Of a DNA stretch of 64,000 nucleotides, positions 43,498-51,303 are shown piece after piece; positions within the stretch are counted from its first letter, which is position 1; each line of letters begins with the position of its first letter. The stretch is from Polyangiaceae bacterium (GTDB lineage: Bacteria; Myxococcota_A; Polyangia; Polyangiales; Polyangiaceae), in NCBI GenBank assembly GCA_015075635.1, contig JABTUA010000003.1, positions 372,001-436,000 of the forward strand, read 5' to 3'. The notes beneath the pieces are model-generated. The model did no database searches. It saw only the letters and a program-made list of their open reading frames with translations, and was not told the DNA's origin. The translations under genes and the position numbers were made by a program.

Positions 43498-43722
43498 GGG
43501 GTGTCCCTGATTCGCGCTCCGCTGGCGACAGCAAACGCCACGCGACCCTTCCGTTCGGTGGAAACGGCCGGCGCCGGCCCCGGCCGGTCTTCGCGCTCAC
43601 GCCTCACTTTCGGATCGAGATCTGATCATGACCAGACTGTTCAAGTGATTCCGGGGCTCGGCTGACCGCCGAGCGGCGCGAATCGAGCCGCTCGGTCGCA
43701 CACCGAACTAGGGACACCCCCT
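43496..43722. mobile_element. MITE-like element with 13-bp terminal inverted repeats
   Basis: AGGGGGTGTCCCT (43496-43508) is repeated perfectly in inverse orientation as AGGGACACCCCCT (43710-43722). The 201 bp between carry no gene of convincing quality but include imperfect internal palindromes (for instance around 43662-43700). The size, perfect ends and lack of a gene fit a miniature inverted-repeat element. No clear target-site duplication is visible. The outer bases contribute to the stop codons of both flanking convergent genes. Confidence 0.65.
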
Positions 43723-44462
43723 TAGCCTTTCGTCGCGTACGCGATCAGGAAGCTGCCGAGCGTCGGGAAGAGCCTCGCCAGGCCGCGTGAGGCGAGCACG
43801 ACGCGATCGGGGTCCTGGGGGTCGCGGCGCCAGACCACCAGCGTGCTCTCCAGCCGGTCTAGGCTGAGCCCAGCTTCGCCGAGGGCTTCGCGCAGCGTGC
43901 CGGCGGTGAAGGGGCGAATGTGCAGCTTGAGGAACGGGTGCAGCGGCTGTGTCTGGCTGGGGGCACGGCCCAGGAGCAGGCGCAGGCGGTCGGGCAGGTG
44001 CGCCAGGTTGGGCGTGGTGACGATCACCGTTCCGCCAGGGCGCGTGACCCGCGCCAGCTCGGCGACGAAAGCCCGAGTGTCGAACAGGTGCTCGATGAGC
44101 TCCCCGGCGTACACCACGTCGAAGCGCGCGGCGTCGAACGGCAGCGCCTGGCTCGCGTCGGCGAGGCGAGCGTCGATGCCCGCGTCGGCGGCGCGGGCGA
44201 CGTTCTCCGGCGCGGCGTCGATGCCGCTCACCCGGTAGCCGAGGGCCGCGAAGCGTTTGCCGACACGTCCGTCGCCGCAGCCCACGTCGAGCAGCTCGCC
44301 CTTCGGATGACGCCCGAGGAAGCGCTCGACCCGCTCGAGCCGCAGGCGGTTGTCGCGGTCCTTCTCCAGGAACGCGAAGGCGTCCTGGCGACCGAACCAG
44401 CTGGCGTTCTCTCCCGTGCTCAGAAGTAGAAGTCTTCCTTGTTGTTCGCCAGGATCTTGCAC
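43722..44462 (-). CDS. Class I SAM-dependent methyltransferase
   Basis: A methyltransferase of about 246 residues (start uncertain). Motif I is LLDVGCGDGRVGKRF, the post-I acidic residue lies in SGIDAAP, and motif IV region is VVYAGELIEHLFD. The Methyltransf_11 core is complete. Start: no ATG is available; a GTG at 44462 gives a 20-residue leader overlapping the radical SAM gene, while CTG at 44426 would start in a typical place. Its stop TAA is provided at the edge of the inverted-repeat element. It follows the radical SAM gene on the same strand, and the pair may modify one molecule. Confidence 0.8.
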   Translation of the reverse strand: MQDPGEQQGRLLLLSTGENASWFGRQDAFAFLEKDRDNRLRLERVERFLGRHPKGELLDVGCGDGRVGKRFAALGYRVSGIDAAPENVARAADAGIDARLADASQALPFDAARFDVVYAGELIEHLFDTRAFVAELARVTRPGGTVIVTTPNLAHLPDRLRLLLGRAPSQTQPLHPFLKLHIRPFTAGTLREALGEAGLSLDRLESTLVVWRRDPQDPDRVVLASRGLARLFPTLGSFLIAYATKG

Positions 44463-45493
44463 TGCGAGTCGCACTCGTAGACGTGGGCGCGAGCGCGGCT
44501 GGCCGCCGGGGAGCTCCACATGCGGTCGAGGTCGTCCGCGAGGATGCTCCCGAAGTCTTCCGGCGTGTTCGGGCACATCTTCACGTGCCCGGTCTCGGTG
44601 ATCAGCAAGGTCTTGAGCTCGCCCTCGCAGCTCGCGGTCTTGGCCAGCTCCGTGGGATCCTGGAAATAGGTGCGCCAGGCCGCGAAGTCGGAGTCCGTGT
44701 TCTTGATCGGGTAGCCCGCCGCGCGCCGCCGCTCGAGCTCGTCCACCAGCGCCAGGGTCTCTGCTGCGTCCGGCCAGAGCTCGCTCTTCTGGAACCAGTG
44801 GTCGCCTTGGTGCTCTCGCCCCTGGAAGAAATCGGTGGTGGCGATGGGCTGGAACGTGTGCCCCTCGATGTCGTGCTGCTTGCACCAGTCGCTCAGGCGC
44901 AACAGCTCGTCGTGGTTCCCGCGCATCACGATGGAGTTCACGTACACGACCGGGCGCTTCTTGCCGGCTGCCTCTCTCGCCTCCCGCACGTATTCGATGG
45001 CCTTCATCGCCTGCGCCCAGGTGCCGGGCTTGCCGCGCGTCTGGTCGTGGAAGCTCGGGTCCAAGCTGTCGAGGGAGACGGCCATGAAGCCGAGCCCGGA
45101 GTCCACGACCTGGCGCGCACGGCGTTTGGTGGCGATGAGCGTGGCGTTGGTGGTGAGCGAGGTGACGGCGCCGCGCTCGCTGGCGAAGCCGAGCACCTCG
45201 AAGATGTCGCGATGCAGGAAGGGCTCGCCGGCGATCAGGGACAGGCTGTAGCCCCGGCCCAGCCAGGCCGACAGCCGCTCGACCACGCGCTTCTTTTGCT
45301 CGACGTTCAAAGCGGGGGTCAGCCGGTAGCTCTCCGTGCGGTTGCCGATGTCGCAGTGGTTGCAGGACAGATTGCAGATCTGCTCCCACCACCAGAACAC
45401 GCGCGCGGGCTTCGGCTCGGGCGCGGCCCGCGGGGCCGGCGCGAGCCGGTCGAGGCCCCTCCGGAGCAAGCGCTCCACCGACACCAGGCGCAT
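44420..45493 (-). CDS. Radical SAM protein with SPASM-like C terminus
   Basis: A 357-residue radical SAM enzyme. The cluster motif C-x3-C-x2-C is CNLSCNHC (Cys40, 44, 47), the GEP motif is LIAGEPFLHRD near residue 85. The C terminus has further Cys residues (SCEGEL, KMCPNTPEDFGS and ECDSQC) as in SPASM-type auxiliary Fe-S clusters. Such proteins modify peptides or sugars, or act as arylsulfatase-maturing-like enzymes. The neighbouring methyltransferase suggests a two-step modification (inference). Divergent from the next GT-C-like gene. Confidence 0.85.
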   Translation of the reverse strand: MRLVSVERLLRRGLDRLAPAPRAAPEPKPARVFWWWEQICNLSCNHCDIGNRTESYRLTPALNVEQKKRVVERLSAWLGRGYSLSLIAGEPFLHRDIFEVLGFASERGAVTSLTTNATLIATKRRARQVVDSGLGFMAVSLDSLDPSFHDQTRGKPGTWAQAMKAIEYVREAREAAGKKRPVVYVNSIVMRGNHDELLRLSDWCKQHDIEGHTFQPIATTDFFQGREHQGDHWFQKSELWPDAAETLALVDELERRRAAGYPIKNTDSDFAAWRTYFQDPTELAKTASCEGELKTLLITETGHVKMCPNTPEDFGSILADDLDRMWSSPAASRARAHVYECDSQCKILANNKEDFYF

Positions 45494-45547
45494 CCCCGAA
45501 AGCTAGGGGTCGCGCCGCGCTCGGTCAAGACGAGCGGGGATCCGTTG

Positions 45548-45553
45548 TAGCTT
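45548..45553 (+). promoter_or_regulatory. Possible -10 element for a leaderless GT-C-like transcript
   Basis: TAGCTT ends 7 bp before the ATG at 45561; no Shine-Dalgarno lies between. Confidence 0.4.
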
Positions 45554-45560
45554 CGCTTTC

Positions 45561-47243
45561 ATGAGCCACCCCACCGAGAGGGAGCGCGCGCCGGCGTTGC
45601 TCTGGCTGGCCGGTGTGGTGCTCTTCGCCTTCGACGCCTGGCTCGTCAGCTCGCCGCCGCTCGACGTCCCCTATCTGCGCGAGCTCTACTTCGTCGGAGT
45701 GGCCAGCGGTCGCGAGGCGTTGAGCTGGGACTTCTTGCACCGGCCGACGCTCGAGCACGTGATGCCGTTGCCGATGGGGCTCGGTGCCCTGGTTGTCCGG
45801 CTGAGCGGTGTCGCTGGGGCGGGTCGCGTGCTCAACCTGGCGCTGCTGGCGCTCTCGGCCTACTTGCTCCTGCGCGCGGTCGCGCTGATCCGCGGGCGAA
45901 CCACGCTCGCGGACGCGACGATTCCGCTCGTCGTGCTGGGACCGGCCCACGTCTTCAGCTTCGTGAGCGGCTTCAACCTGCAGCTGGTCGCGAGCGGTGC
46001 TCTCTTCTCCGCGGCGATCGGCGCGGCGGCCGTGTGCGCGACGCGCTTTCGCCGGCGTTGGTTCTGGGCTGGGCTCGCGGCGCTGGTCGCGCTGCCACTG
46101 TGCGGGGTCAGCGGAGTCCTGTCGCTCGCCTTCGCCTGGCCGGCCATGGCCTGGGTCGCCGTGCGCAACGAAAGGTCGCTCGGCGCTGGCGCGGCCTTGG
46201 CCACCGGCGCGGCGCTCGGCTTGCGCTACTTCCCGTGGAGCCGGCTCTCGGAGTCCCACGAGCACGCCGTCAGCCCGCTCAGGCTCTCCGCGGAGCTCCT
46301 GCCGGCGGCGCTCGGTGCCGCGGGCTCGCGAGCCTTCCCCTGGACGCTTCTGCTCGTCGCGGCGCTCGTGCTCGCGGCGCTCTGGGTCCTCGCCAAGAGC
46401 GAGCGGCGGGCAGTGTTCACGGTCATCGCGCTCGGGCTGACGGGTCAGCTCGTGATCGCGCTCGCCATCGGCTTTGGTCGCTCGCAGTACGACAACGCGC
46501 TGACCTTCACCGAGCGCTACGTCGAGCTCGCAGTGCCGTGGCTCCTGTTCGCGCACTTGGGTCTAGCTGCCGCGGAGGGAGCCGGGCGCCTGGTCGCGGC
46601 GCGCCTGTCCGCCGGCCTCGCCCTGGTGGCGGCCGTCGCGGCCGCAGACAACGCTCCCCACGCGGTCGCTCGGGTTCGCGAGGCGGAGGCGGGGCTGCGC
46701 GCGTTCTCCGGCGACGCGCGGGCAGGGCTCAGCCTCTCCGCGCTCGCGGAGCGGCACGGCACGTTCTTGTACCCGTTCGACCGCGGGGCGCTGCTCGCCG
46801 GGCTCTCGACCATGATGCTCGAGCCGCTGCCGCCCTTCGATCGGAGCCCGACCGGCGGGCTGCTCTCGCTCGAGTCGCACGCGGGCGCTTGCGCGTCCGA
46901 CCTCGTGAGCTGGGCCAAGCCCCGGGCGCCCGGCTCCCCCGAGCGCGCATTGGATGACCACGTGCCGAGCGAGTGGCAAGCGCCGGAAGGGGAGGACGGG
47001 GTCTTCGATCTCGCGCTCAGCGAGCCGCGCTCGCTGTCGATCGTGTGCCTCTTGTCCGGACAGAAGCGCGGTGCGGACTCGCGCGTGCGCGTCGAGGCTT
47101 GGGCGAGCGGTAGATTGGTGGCGAGCGCGCCGGCCGAGCTGCACGATTTCGTGGCCGTGCCTCTGCTCGCGCCCCGCTTCGATCAGCTGAAGGTGTACGT
47201 CTCGCCAGGAGCGTCGCTGGCCGAGCTCGCGCTCGCGCCGTGA
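45561..47243 (+). CDS. GT-C-like integral membrane protein, distinct subtype
   Basis: A 560-residue membrane protein with about ten helices in residues 10-375 and a C-terminal beta-rich domain of about 180 residues. The first outer loop contains acidic residues (SWDFLHRPTLEHV), and another loop contains a NALTFTERY segment. The layout is GT-C-like, as in the A and B proteins, but the RDF-x2-P-x-GPLW motif is missing, so it is not an obvious paralogue. Likely a periplasm-facing glycosyltransferase or a polysaccharide polymerase-type protein (inference). It is followed by a hairpin and then a lipoprotein gene on the same strand. Confidence 0.65.
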   Translation: MSHPTERERAPALLWLAGVVLFAFDAWLVSSPPLDVPYLRELYFVGVASGREALSWDFLHRPTLEHVMPLPMGLGALVVRLSGVAGAGRVLNLALLALSAYLLLRAVALIRGRTTLADATIPLVVLGPAHVFSFVSGFNLQLVASGALFSAAIGAAAVCATRFRRRWFWAGLAALVALPLCGVSGVLSLAFAWPAMAWVAVRNERSLGAGAALATGAALGLRYFPWSRLSESHEHAVSPLRLSAELLPAALGAAGSRAFPWTLLLVAALVLAALWVLAKSERRAVFTVIALGLTGQLVIALAIGFGRSQYDNALTFTERYVELAVPWLLFAHLGLAAAEGAGRLVAARLSAGLALVAAVAAADNAPHAVARVREAEAGLRAFSGDARAGLSLSALAERHGTFLYPFDRGALLAGLSTMMLEPLPPFDRSPTGGLLSLESHAGACASDLVSWAKPRAPGSPERALDDHVPSEWQAPEGEDGVFDLALSEPRSLSIVCLLSGQKRGADSRVRVEAWASGRLVASAPAELHDFVAVPLLAPRFDQLKVYVSPGASLAELALAP

Positions 47244-47252
47244 CGCACCTGC

Positions 47253-47275
47253 GCTCATGCGCTGAAAGCATGAGC
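47253..47275 (+). terminator. Hairpin after the GT-C-like gene
   Basis: GCTCATGC (47253-47260), a 7-nt loop and GCATGAGC (47268-47275) form a perfect 8-bp stem starting 9 bp after the stop codon. There is no T-run, as is usual at this GC content, so it may be a processing or weak termination signal. Confidence 0.4.
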
Positions 47276-47321
47276 ACGACTATTTCGGAAACTCTCCGCG
47301 CGAGCGGGCCGAGGCGCGGGC

Positions 47322-48482
47322 ATGAACAAGCCCCGTGTCTGGTTTTCGGTCTCGTGTCTCGTGACGTTGGCGAGCTGCGCGGGCGAGCCCTTCCGCGCCG
47401 CACCGGCGGAAGACGAACCGCCGCCAGCGGGCGCCACCTTGCCCGCCTTTCACACGGTGGGGCCGCCCAGCCTGGCCGGCGTGCCGAAGGCGGAGCTCGC
47501 GTTCGCCCGCAAGGGTCAGAGCCAGGTTGCCGCGTTCGACCCGGTGAGCGGGGCCGTGCGCTCCACCACGGTGGTGGGTGAAGTCGTCCTGGACCTGGTG
47601 CGCGACGGCGATCGACTGTTGGTGGCGACCTCGACCGAACAGCTGGATGCCAGCGAGATCCGCGCCTTCCGTGTGACCGAGGGCAAGCTCGAGCTCCTGG
47701 GCGAGAGCGAGCCGCTCGGGCCGGGAGCGCGCGTGTTTCCCTTCCCGCCCCACACGCTGGTGCTGACCGAAGACATGGCCGTGACCTGGTCCCTGCTCGA
47801 CGCAGAGCTCGCGCTGGTCCCGTCGAGCAAGGCCGTCGCCCGCCCCGCCAGTCTGGTCCTCACTCGGGCCCAGGGTCGCTCGCGGCTGCTCGCGCTCTCC
47901 CGTACCGGCCTCGAGGCGGGTCAGTACTTCGACATGCTGATCGAGGCCGACTTCGAGTCGGGGTGGCAGCTCGACCTCCACAGCGTCCCGGCGCCGGGGC
48001 GCCCGAGCTCGCGCCTGGGCCGGGCGCCGGATCGCGACGAGGTCTACCTGGTCCGGAAGCAGGCCGACGAAGACTCGCTGGAGGTCGGCGAGCTCTCGGC
48101 GACGGAGCCCGCCCCGCCGAAGAGCTTCCGCAACGTGCCGGTCCCCGGTGGGATCGGCTCCATCGAGGCGGTGGAGGTCGATCCCGAGCGGGAGGCGCTG
48201 CTGGTGCTGCTCTCCCGCGAAGCGTCAACGGCAGCGCTCGTCGTGGTTCCGTTGCGCGAAGGCGTCGCGCCTCAGCTCGTGCCGCTCGCCGCTCCCGTCG
48301 AGGCCTCCGAGTGGTTCAGCCGGGTGCTGTCGCTGTCAGCTTCCGGGCGCGTGCTCGTGGCGACAGCGAGCGGTCTCGAGGCGTTCGAGCTCGGCGGCGA
48401 CCCAGCGGCGCCGCTCTTGGTGATCGACACCGACTTCGACGGCGCTGGGCTGGCGGCGCCGTTGGTCGGGGCGGAGGACTGA
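47322..48482 (+). CDS. Predicted lipoprotein with beta-propeller-like repeats
   Basis: A 386-residue predicted lipoprotein (signal ending VTLASC, Cys near residue 19) with a Pro/Ala linker and a beta-rich body made of repeats such as VAAFDPVSGAVRSTTVVG and LVATASGLEAFELGG, as in propeller proteins. A glycan- or partner-binding role at the cell surface fits the neighbourhood (inference). Its stop lies directly against the convergent GMC gene. Confidence 0.68.
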   Translation: MNKPRVWFSVSCLVTLASCAGEPFRAAPAEDEPPPAGATLPAFHTVGPPSLAGVPKAELAFARKGQSQVAAFDPVSGAVRSTTVVGEVVLDLVRDGDRLLVATSTEQLDASEIRAFRVTEGKLELLGESEPLGPGARVFPFPPHTLVLTEDMAVTWSLLDAELALVPSSKAVARPASLVLTRAQGRSRLLALSRTGLEAGQYFDMLIEADFESGWQLDLHSVPAPGRPSSRLGRAPDRDEVYLVRKQADEDSLEVGELSATEPAPPKSFRNVPVPGGIGSIEAVEVDPEREALLVLLSREASTAALVVVPLREGVAPQLVPLAAPVEASEWFSRVLSLSASGRVLVATASGLEAFELGGDPAAPLLVIDTDFDGAGLAAPLVGAED

Positions 48483-50045
48483 TCAGCGCTCCTGTGCCAT
48501 CCGGCGCGCGCAGCGCAGCGCGTTCGCCTGGATGGTCAGGGTCGGGTTGACGCCACCCGGGTAGGGCATGAACCCGCCGTCGATCACGTACAGGTTGTCC
48601 ACGCCGTGCACGCGCCCCCAGGCGTCCACCACACTCGTGGTCGGATCGTCGCCGGCGCGGCAGGCGCCGTGCAGGTGAGTGCCGCCGAAGTGCGGCGCCT
48701 TGCCCTCGCGGCGGATCAGACGACAGCCGGAGGCGCCGAGGAGCTCCCGGCAGCGCTCCACCATGTGCTCGAGTCGCGCCAGATCCGTCGGGTGCGGCGT
48801 GTAGTCCATGATGATACGCGACAGGCCATGGCGATCGCGCTCGCGCGAGAGCAGCACGCGGTTGTCGCGCGCCGGGTGGTCCGCCAGGATGCACTCGATG
48901 CGCACCGGCAGCCCCTGGTGCAGGGCGAAGCGGTGCCCGTAGCGCGCCTCGTAGATCAGCCCGCCGAGCCCGCTCGGCGCGGCGGCGTCCAGGTAGTGAT
49001 CCGTGAGCGCGAGGGTGGAGAACGGCCCGTCGTTGTCATTGGGCTCCGCCGCGTCGACGAAGCCGTCCACCCACTCGCTGATCTTGAAGCACAAGCCGCG
49101 CCCCACCATGTCGTGGTCGTTGCCGAGCCCACCCGGTGAGTGCTCGTCCGCCGAGCGCAGGAGCAGCGCTGCCGATTGAATGGCGTTCGCCGCCAGGACG
49201 AAGCGGCGGGCCCGGATGCGGTAGCTCTGCCCGGTGTCCACCCGCAGCGCGACCAGAGTCGAGACCGACGAACGCGAGCTCCGCTCCAGGCGCGCGGCGA
49301 CGAGCCCGGCGTACAGCGTCAGGCTGCCCGCTTCGAGCAGCGGCCGCAGGAACACCGTCTCCGCGTCGCCCTTGGCGAAGCGCTCGCAGCGGTGCTCGAT
49401 GCAGGGGTTCGAGTTGGCGCACTCCGCGCGGCCCGCGTGCGGGACGGTGTTGATGGCCAGCGGGGTGGGGAAGGGATGCAGCCCCAAGCTGCGAGCGCCT
49501 GCTGCGACGATCGCCGCGGCGGCGCTCGGGGCGACCGCCGGCAGGTAGCGCGCGCTCGGAGTCGGCGGCGCCGTGGGATCCCCGCTCGCGTCCGCCGCGA
49601 CGCCGATGCGCTGCTCGATCTCGCCGTAGTAGGGCTCGAGCTCGTCGTAGCCGAAGGGCCAGGCGACCGGCAGATCCGCGGCCGGCAGCCAGCGGCTCGG
49701 GTCGAAGTCCAGGCTGCGGTAGCGGAACGACGCGCCGCCGTAGAACACGGTGCCGCCGCCCACGTTGCAGCTCGACCAGGGGTTGCCCTGGAGCGCGAAG
49801 CAGCCGCTGAACACACGCACGTAGGCCGGCTCGGCCCAGTGCACCACGTCGGCGAAGCGTGTCTCCGGGTCGACGTAGGGGCCTTGCTCGACCACCACGA
49901 CGTCGAGCCCGGCGCGGCAGAGCTCGTCCGCCGCCACCGCCCCCGATGCGCCGCTGCCCACGATGCACACGTCGAAGGTCCGCTCGGCCAAGTCGTCCGG
50001 CGGCAGCGGGCCGAAGTCGGGCTGTCGGGCGGCGCTGGGCGGCAT
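48483..50045 (-). CDS. GMC-family FAD oxidoreductase
   Basis: A 520-residue flavoprotein. The FAD-binding GSGASGAVAADEL begins at residue 30, the GMC N-terminal signature follows (NVGGGTVFYGGASFR), and the C-terminal region holds HFGGTHLHGACRAG and VNPTLTIQANA, the positions of the catalytic His and Asn. GMC enzymes oxidise alcohols or sugars (cholesterol oxidase, glucose dehydrogenase types) with electrons passed to oxygen or a carrier. No signal peptide is evident. In this locus a sugar or lipid alcohol is a reasonable substrate, unproven. It is divergent from the GT4 gene. Confidence 0.87.
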   Translation of the reverse strand: MPPSAARQPDFGPLPPDDLAERTFDVCIVGSGASGAVAADELCRAGLDVVVVEQGPYVDPETRFADVVHWAEPAYVRVFSGCFALQGNPWSSCNVGGGTVFYGGASFRYRSLDFDPSRWLPAADLPVAWPFGYDELEPYYGEIEQRIGVAADASGDPTAPPTPSARYLPAVAPSAAAAIVAAGARSLGLHPFPTPLAINTVPHAGRAECANSNPCIEHRCERFAKGDAETVFLRPLLEAGSLTLYAGLVAARLERSSRSSVSTLVALRVDTGQSYRIRARRFVLAANAIQSAALLLRSADEHSPGGLGNDHDMVGRGLCFKISEWVDGFVDAAEPNDNDGPFSTLALTDHYLDAAAPSGLGGLIYEARYGHRFALHQGLPVRIECILADHPARDNRVLLSRERDRHGLSRIIMDYTPHPTDLARLEHMVERCRELLGASGCRLIRREGKAPHFGGTHLHGACRAGDDPTTSVVDAWGRVHGVDNLYVIDGGFMPYPGGVNPTLTIQANALRCARRMAQER

Positions 50046-50113
50046 GGGCGCGTGTCTGCTTAGCCCGGATTTCGTCAGTCGCCCATCTCGGTGCGCGGCG
50101 CCCGCGCATCGAC

Positions 50114-50119
50114 TATGCT
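50114..50119 (+). promoter_or_regulatory. Possible -10 element for the GT4 operon
   Basis: TATGCT ends 8 bp before the GTG at 50128; no Shine-Dalgarno lies between, which again fits a leaderless transcript. Confidence 0.4.
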
Positions 50120-50127
50120 GCGCGACG

Positions 50128-51303
50128 GTGACGACGCGCGTGCTGCACCTGGCCGGGGAGTATCCCCCCCGGCGTCTCGGCGGAATCGCGACCTACCTCG
50201 AGAACGTAGTGCGGCGCTCCGCACCGCGGCTCGTGACCGGGGTCGTGGTGGTCGAGGGTCAGGACTACCACCGGGATCCGGCCGCGGCGGGCCGGGCAGT
50301 CCGTGTGCAGAGCGTGTCGCTCGACGCGCTGATCGAGCGCTTGCCCGAGCGTTCGCTGCTCTCGGGTAGCGAGCTCGAGGCGCACATCCCCACCGCGGGT
50401 CTCTTGGGCGAAGCGTGGGACGTCGTCCACGTCCACGACTGGTACGGCGTGTTGCCGGCGCTGGCGCTCCGCGCCCGCCAGCCGGTGCGTCTGGTGATGA
50501 CCGCCCACCTGCCGCTGCGCTTCGGCTTCACCTACGCCAACCACCCGATCCCCGTGCAGGAGAAGACGCGCCTCGAGGCGATGGGCTTCCGCATGGTGGA
50601 CCGGGTCATCGCGCCGAGCCACTACATCCAGGCGCTGCTCGCCCGCGAGTACGACGTCCCCGACCAGAAGATCCGCGTGGTGCCGAACGGCGTGGACGTC
50701 GAGGCCTTCCGACCGGTCAGAGGCCCCGAGGCCGAGGTGCCGACGCTGCTCGCGGTCAGCCGGCTGAGCGATCAGAAGGGGCTCGACTACTTGCTCGAGG
50801 TGTTGCGGCGCGTGCGCGTGTCGCGCCCGGACGCCGTGCTGCGCATCGCCGGTGACGGGCCAGAGCGCGAGCGCGTCGCGCGCCGAGCCGAGCTCATGGG
50901 CCTGTCTCGCCACGTCGAGCTCCTGGGCTACGTCGCGCACGCCGAGCTGCCGGCGCTCTACGCCGCTGCCAGCGTGTTCCTCTCGACCTCCGTCTACGAG
51001 CCCTTCGGCCTGACCACGCTGGAGGCCATGGCGTCCGGCTGCCCCGTGGTGGTGTCGGCGCTGGGCGGCGCGGGAGACTTCGTGCGCGACGGCGTGGACG
51101 GGTTCGTGCGCTACCCGCAGCACCTCGGCGCGTTCAGCGACGCCGTGCTGAGCGTGATCTCCGAGCCGGTCGTGCGTCGCCGCATGGCGGACAGCGCCCG
51201 CAGCCGGGCCGAGCAGCTCGCCTGGGCGAAGGTCACGGACGCGACCGTGGCCGTCTATTCGGAGTTGGTCGGGGAGTCGGAGGAGCTCCGTCGTGTCAGT
51301 TGA
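50128..51303 (+). CDS. Family 4 glycosyltransferase, glycogen-synthase-like
   Basis: A 391-residue retaining GT-B enzyme. It starts TTRVLHLAGEYPPRRLGGIATYLE, the acceptor-side Gly-Gly loop of glycogen/starch synthase-type GT4 proteins. The donor-side motifs are VVPNGVDVEAFRP near residue 187, and E-x7-E in YEPFGLTTLEAMASG near residue 290. Closest in style to GT4 glycogen synthases or maltosyl/glucosyl transferases, so an alpha-glucan product is likely. Its stop overlaps the GH57 start by 11 bp. GTG 50128 was chosen because the fold begins right there. Confidence 0.88.
   Translation: MTTRVLHLAGEYPPRRLGGIATYLENVVRRSAPRLVTGVVVVEGQDYHRDPAAAGRAVRVQSVSLDALIERLPERSLLSGSELEAHIPTAGLLGEAWDVVHVHDWYGVLPALALRARQPVRLVMTAHLPLRFGFTYANHPIPVQEKTRLEAMGFRMVDRVIAPSHYIQALLAREYDVPDQKIRVVPNGVDVEAFRPVRGPEAEVPTLLAVSRLSDQKGLDYLLEVLRRVRVSRPDAVLRIAGDGPERERVARRAELMGLSRHVELLGYVAHAELPALYAAASVFLSTSVYEPFGLTTLEAMASGCPVVVSALGGAGDFVRDGVDGFVRYPQHLGAFSDAVLSVISEPVVRRRMADSARSRAEQLAWAKVTDATVAVYSELVGESEELRRVS

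Noticed and set aside
43496..43722. The 13-bp inverted repeats as a bidirectional terminator
   Set aside because: The arms are 201 bp apart, too far for an efficient terminator hairpin; an element end is a better reading.
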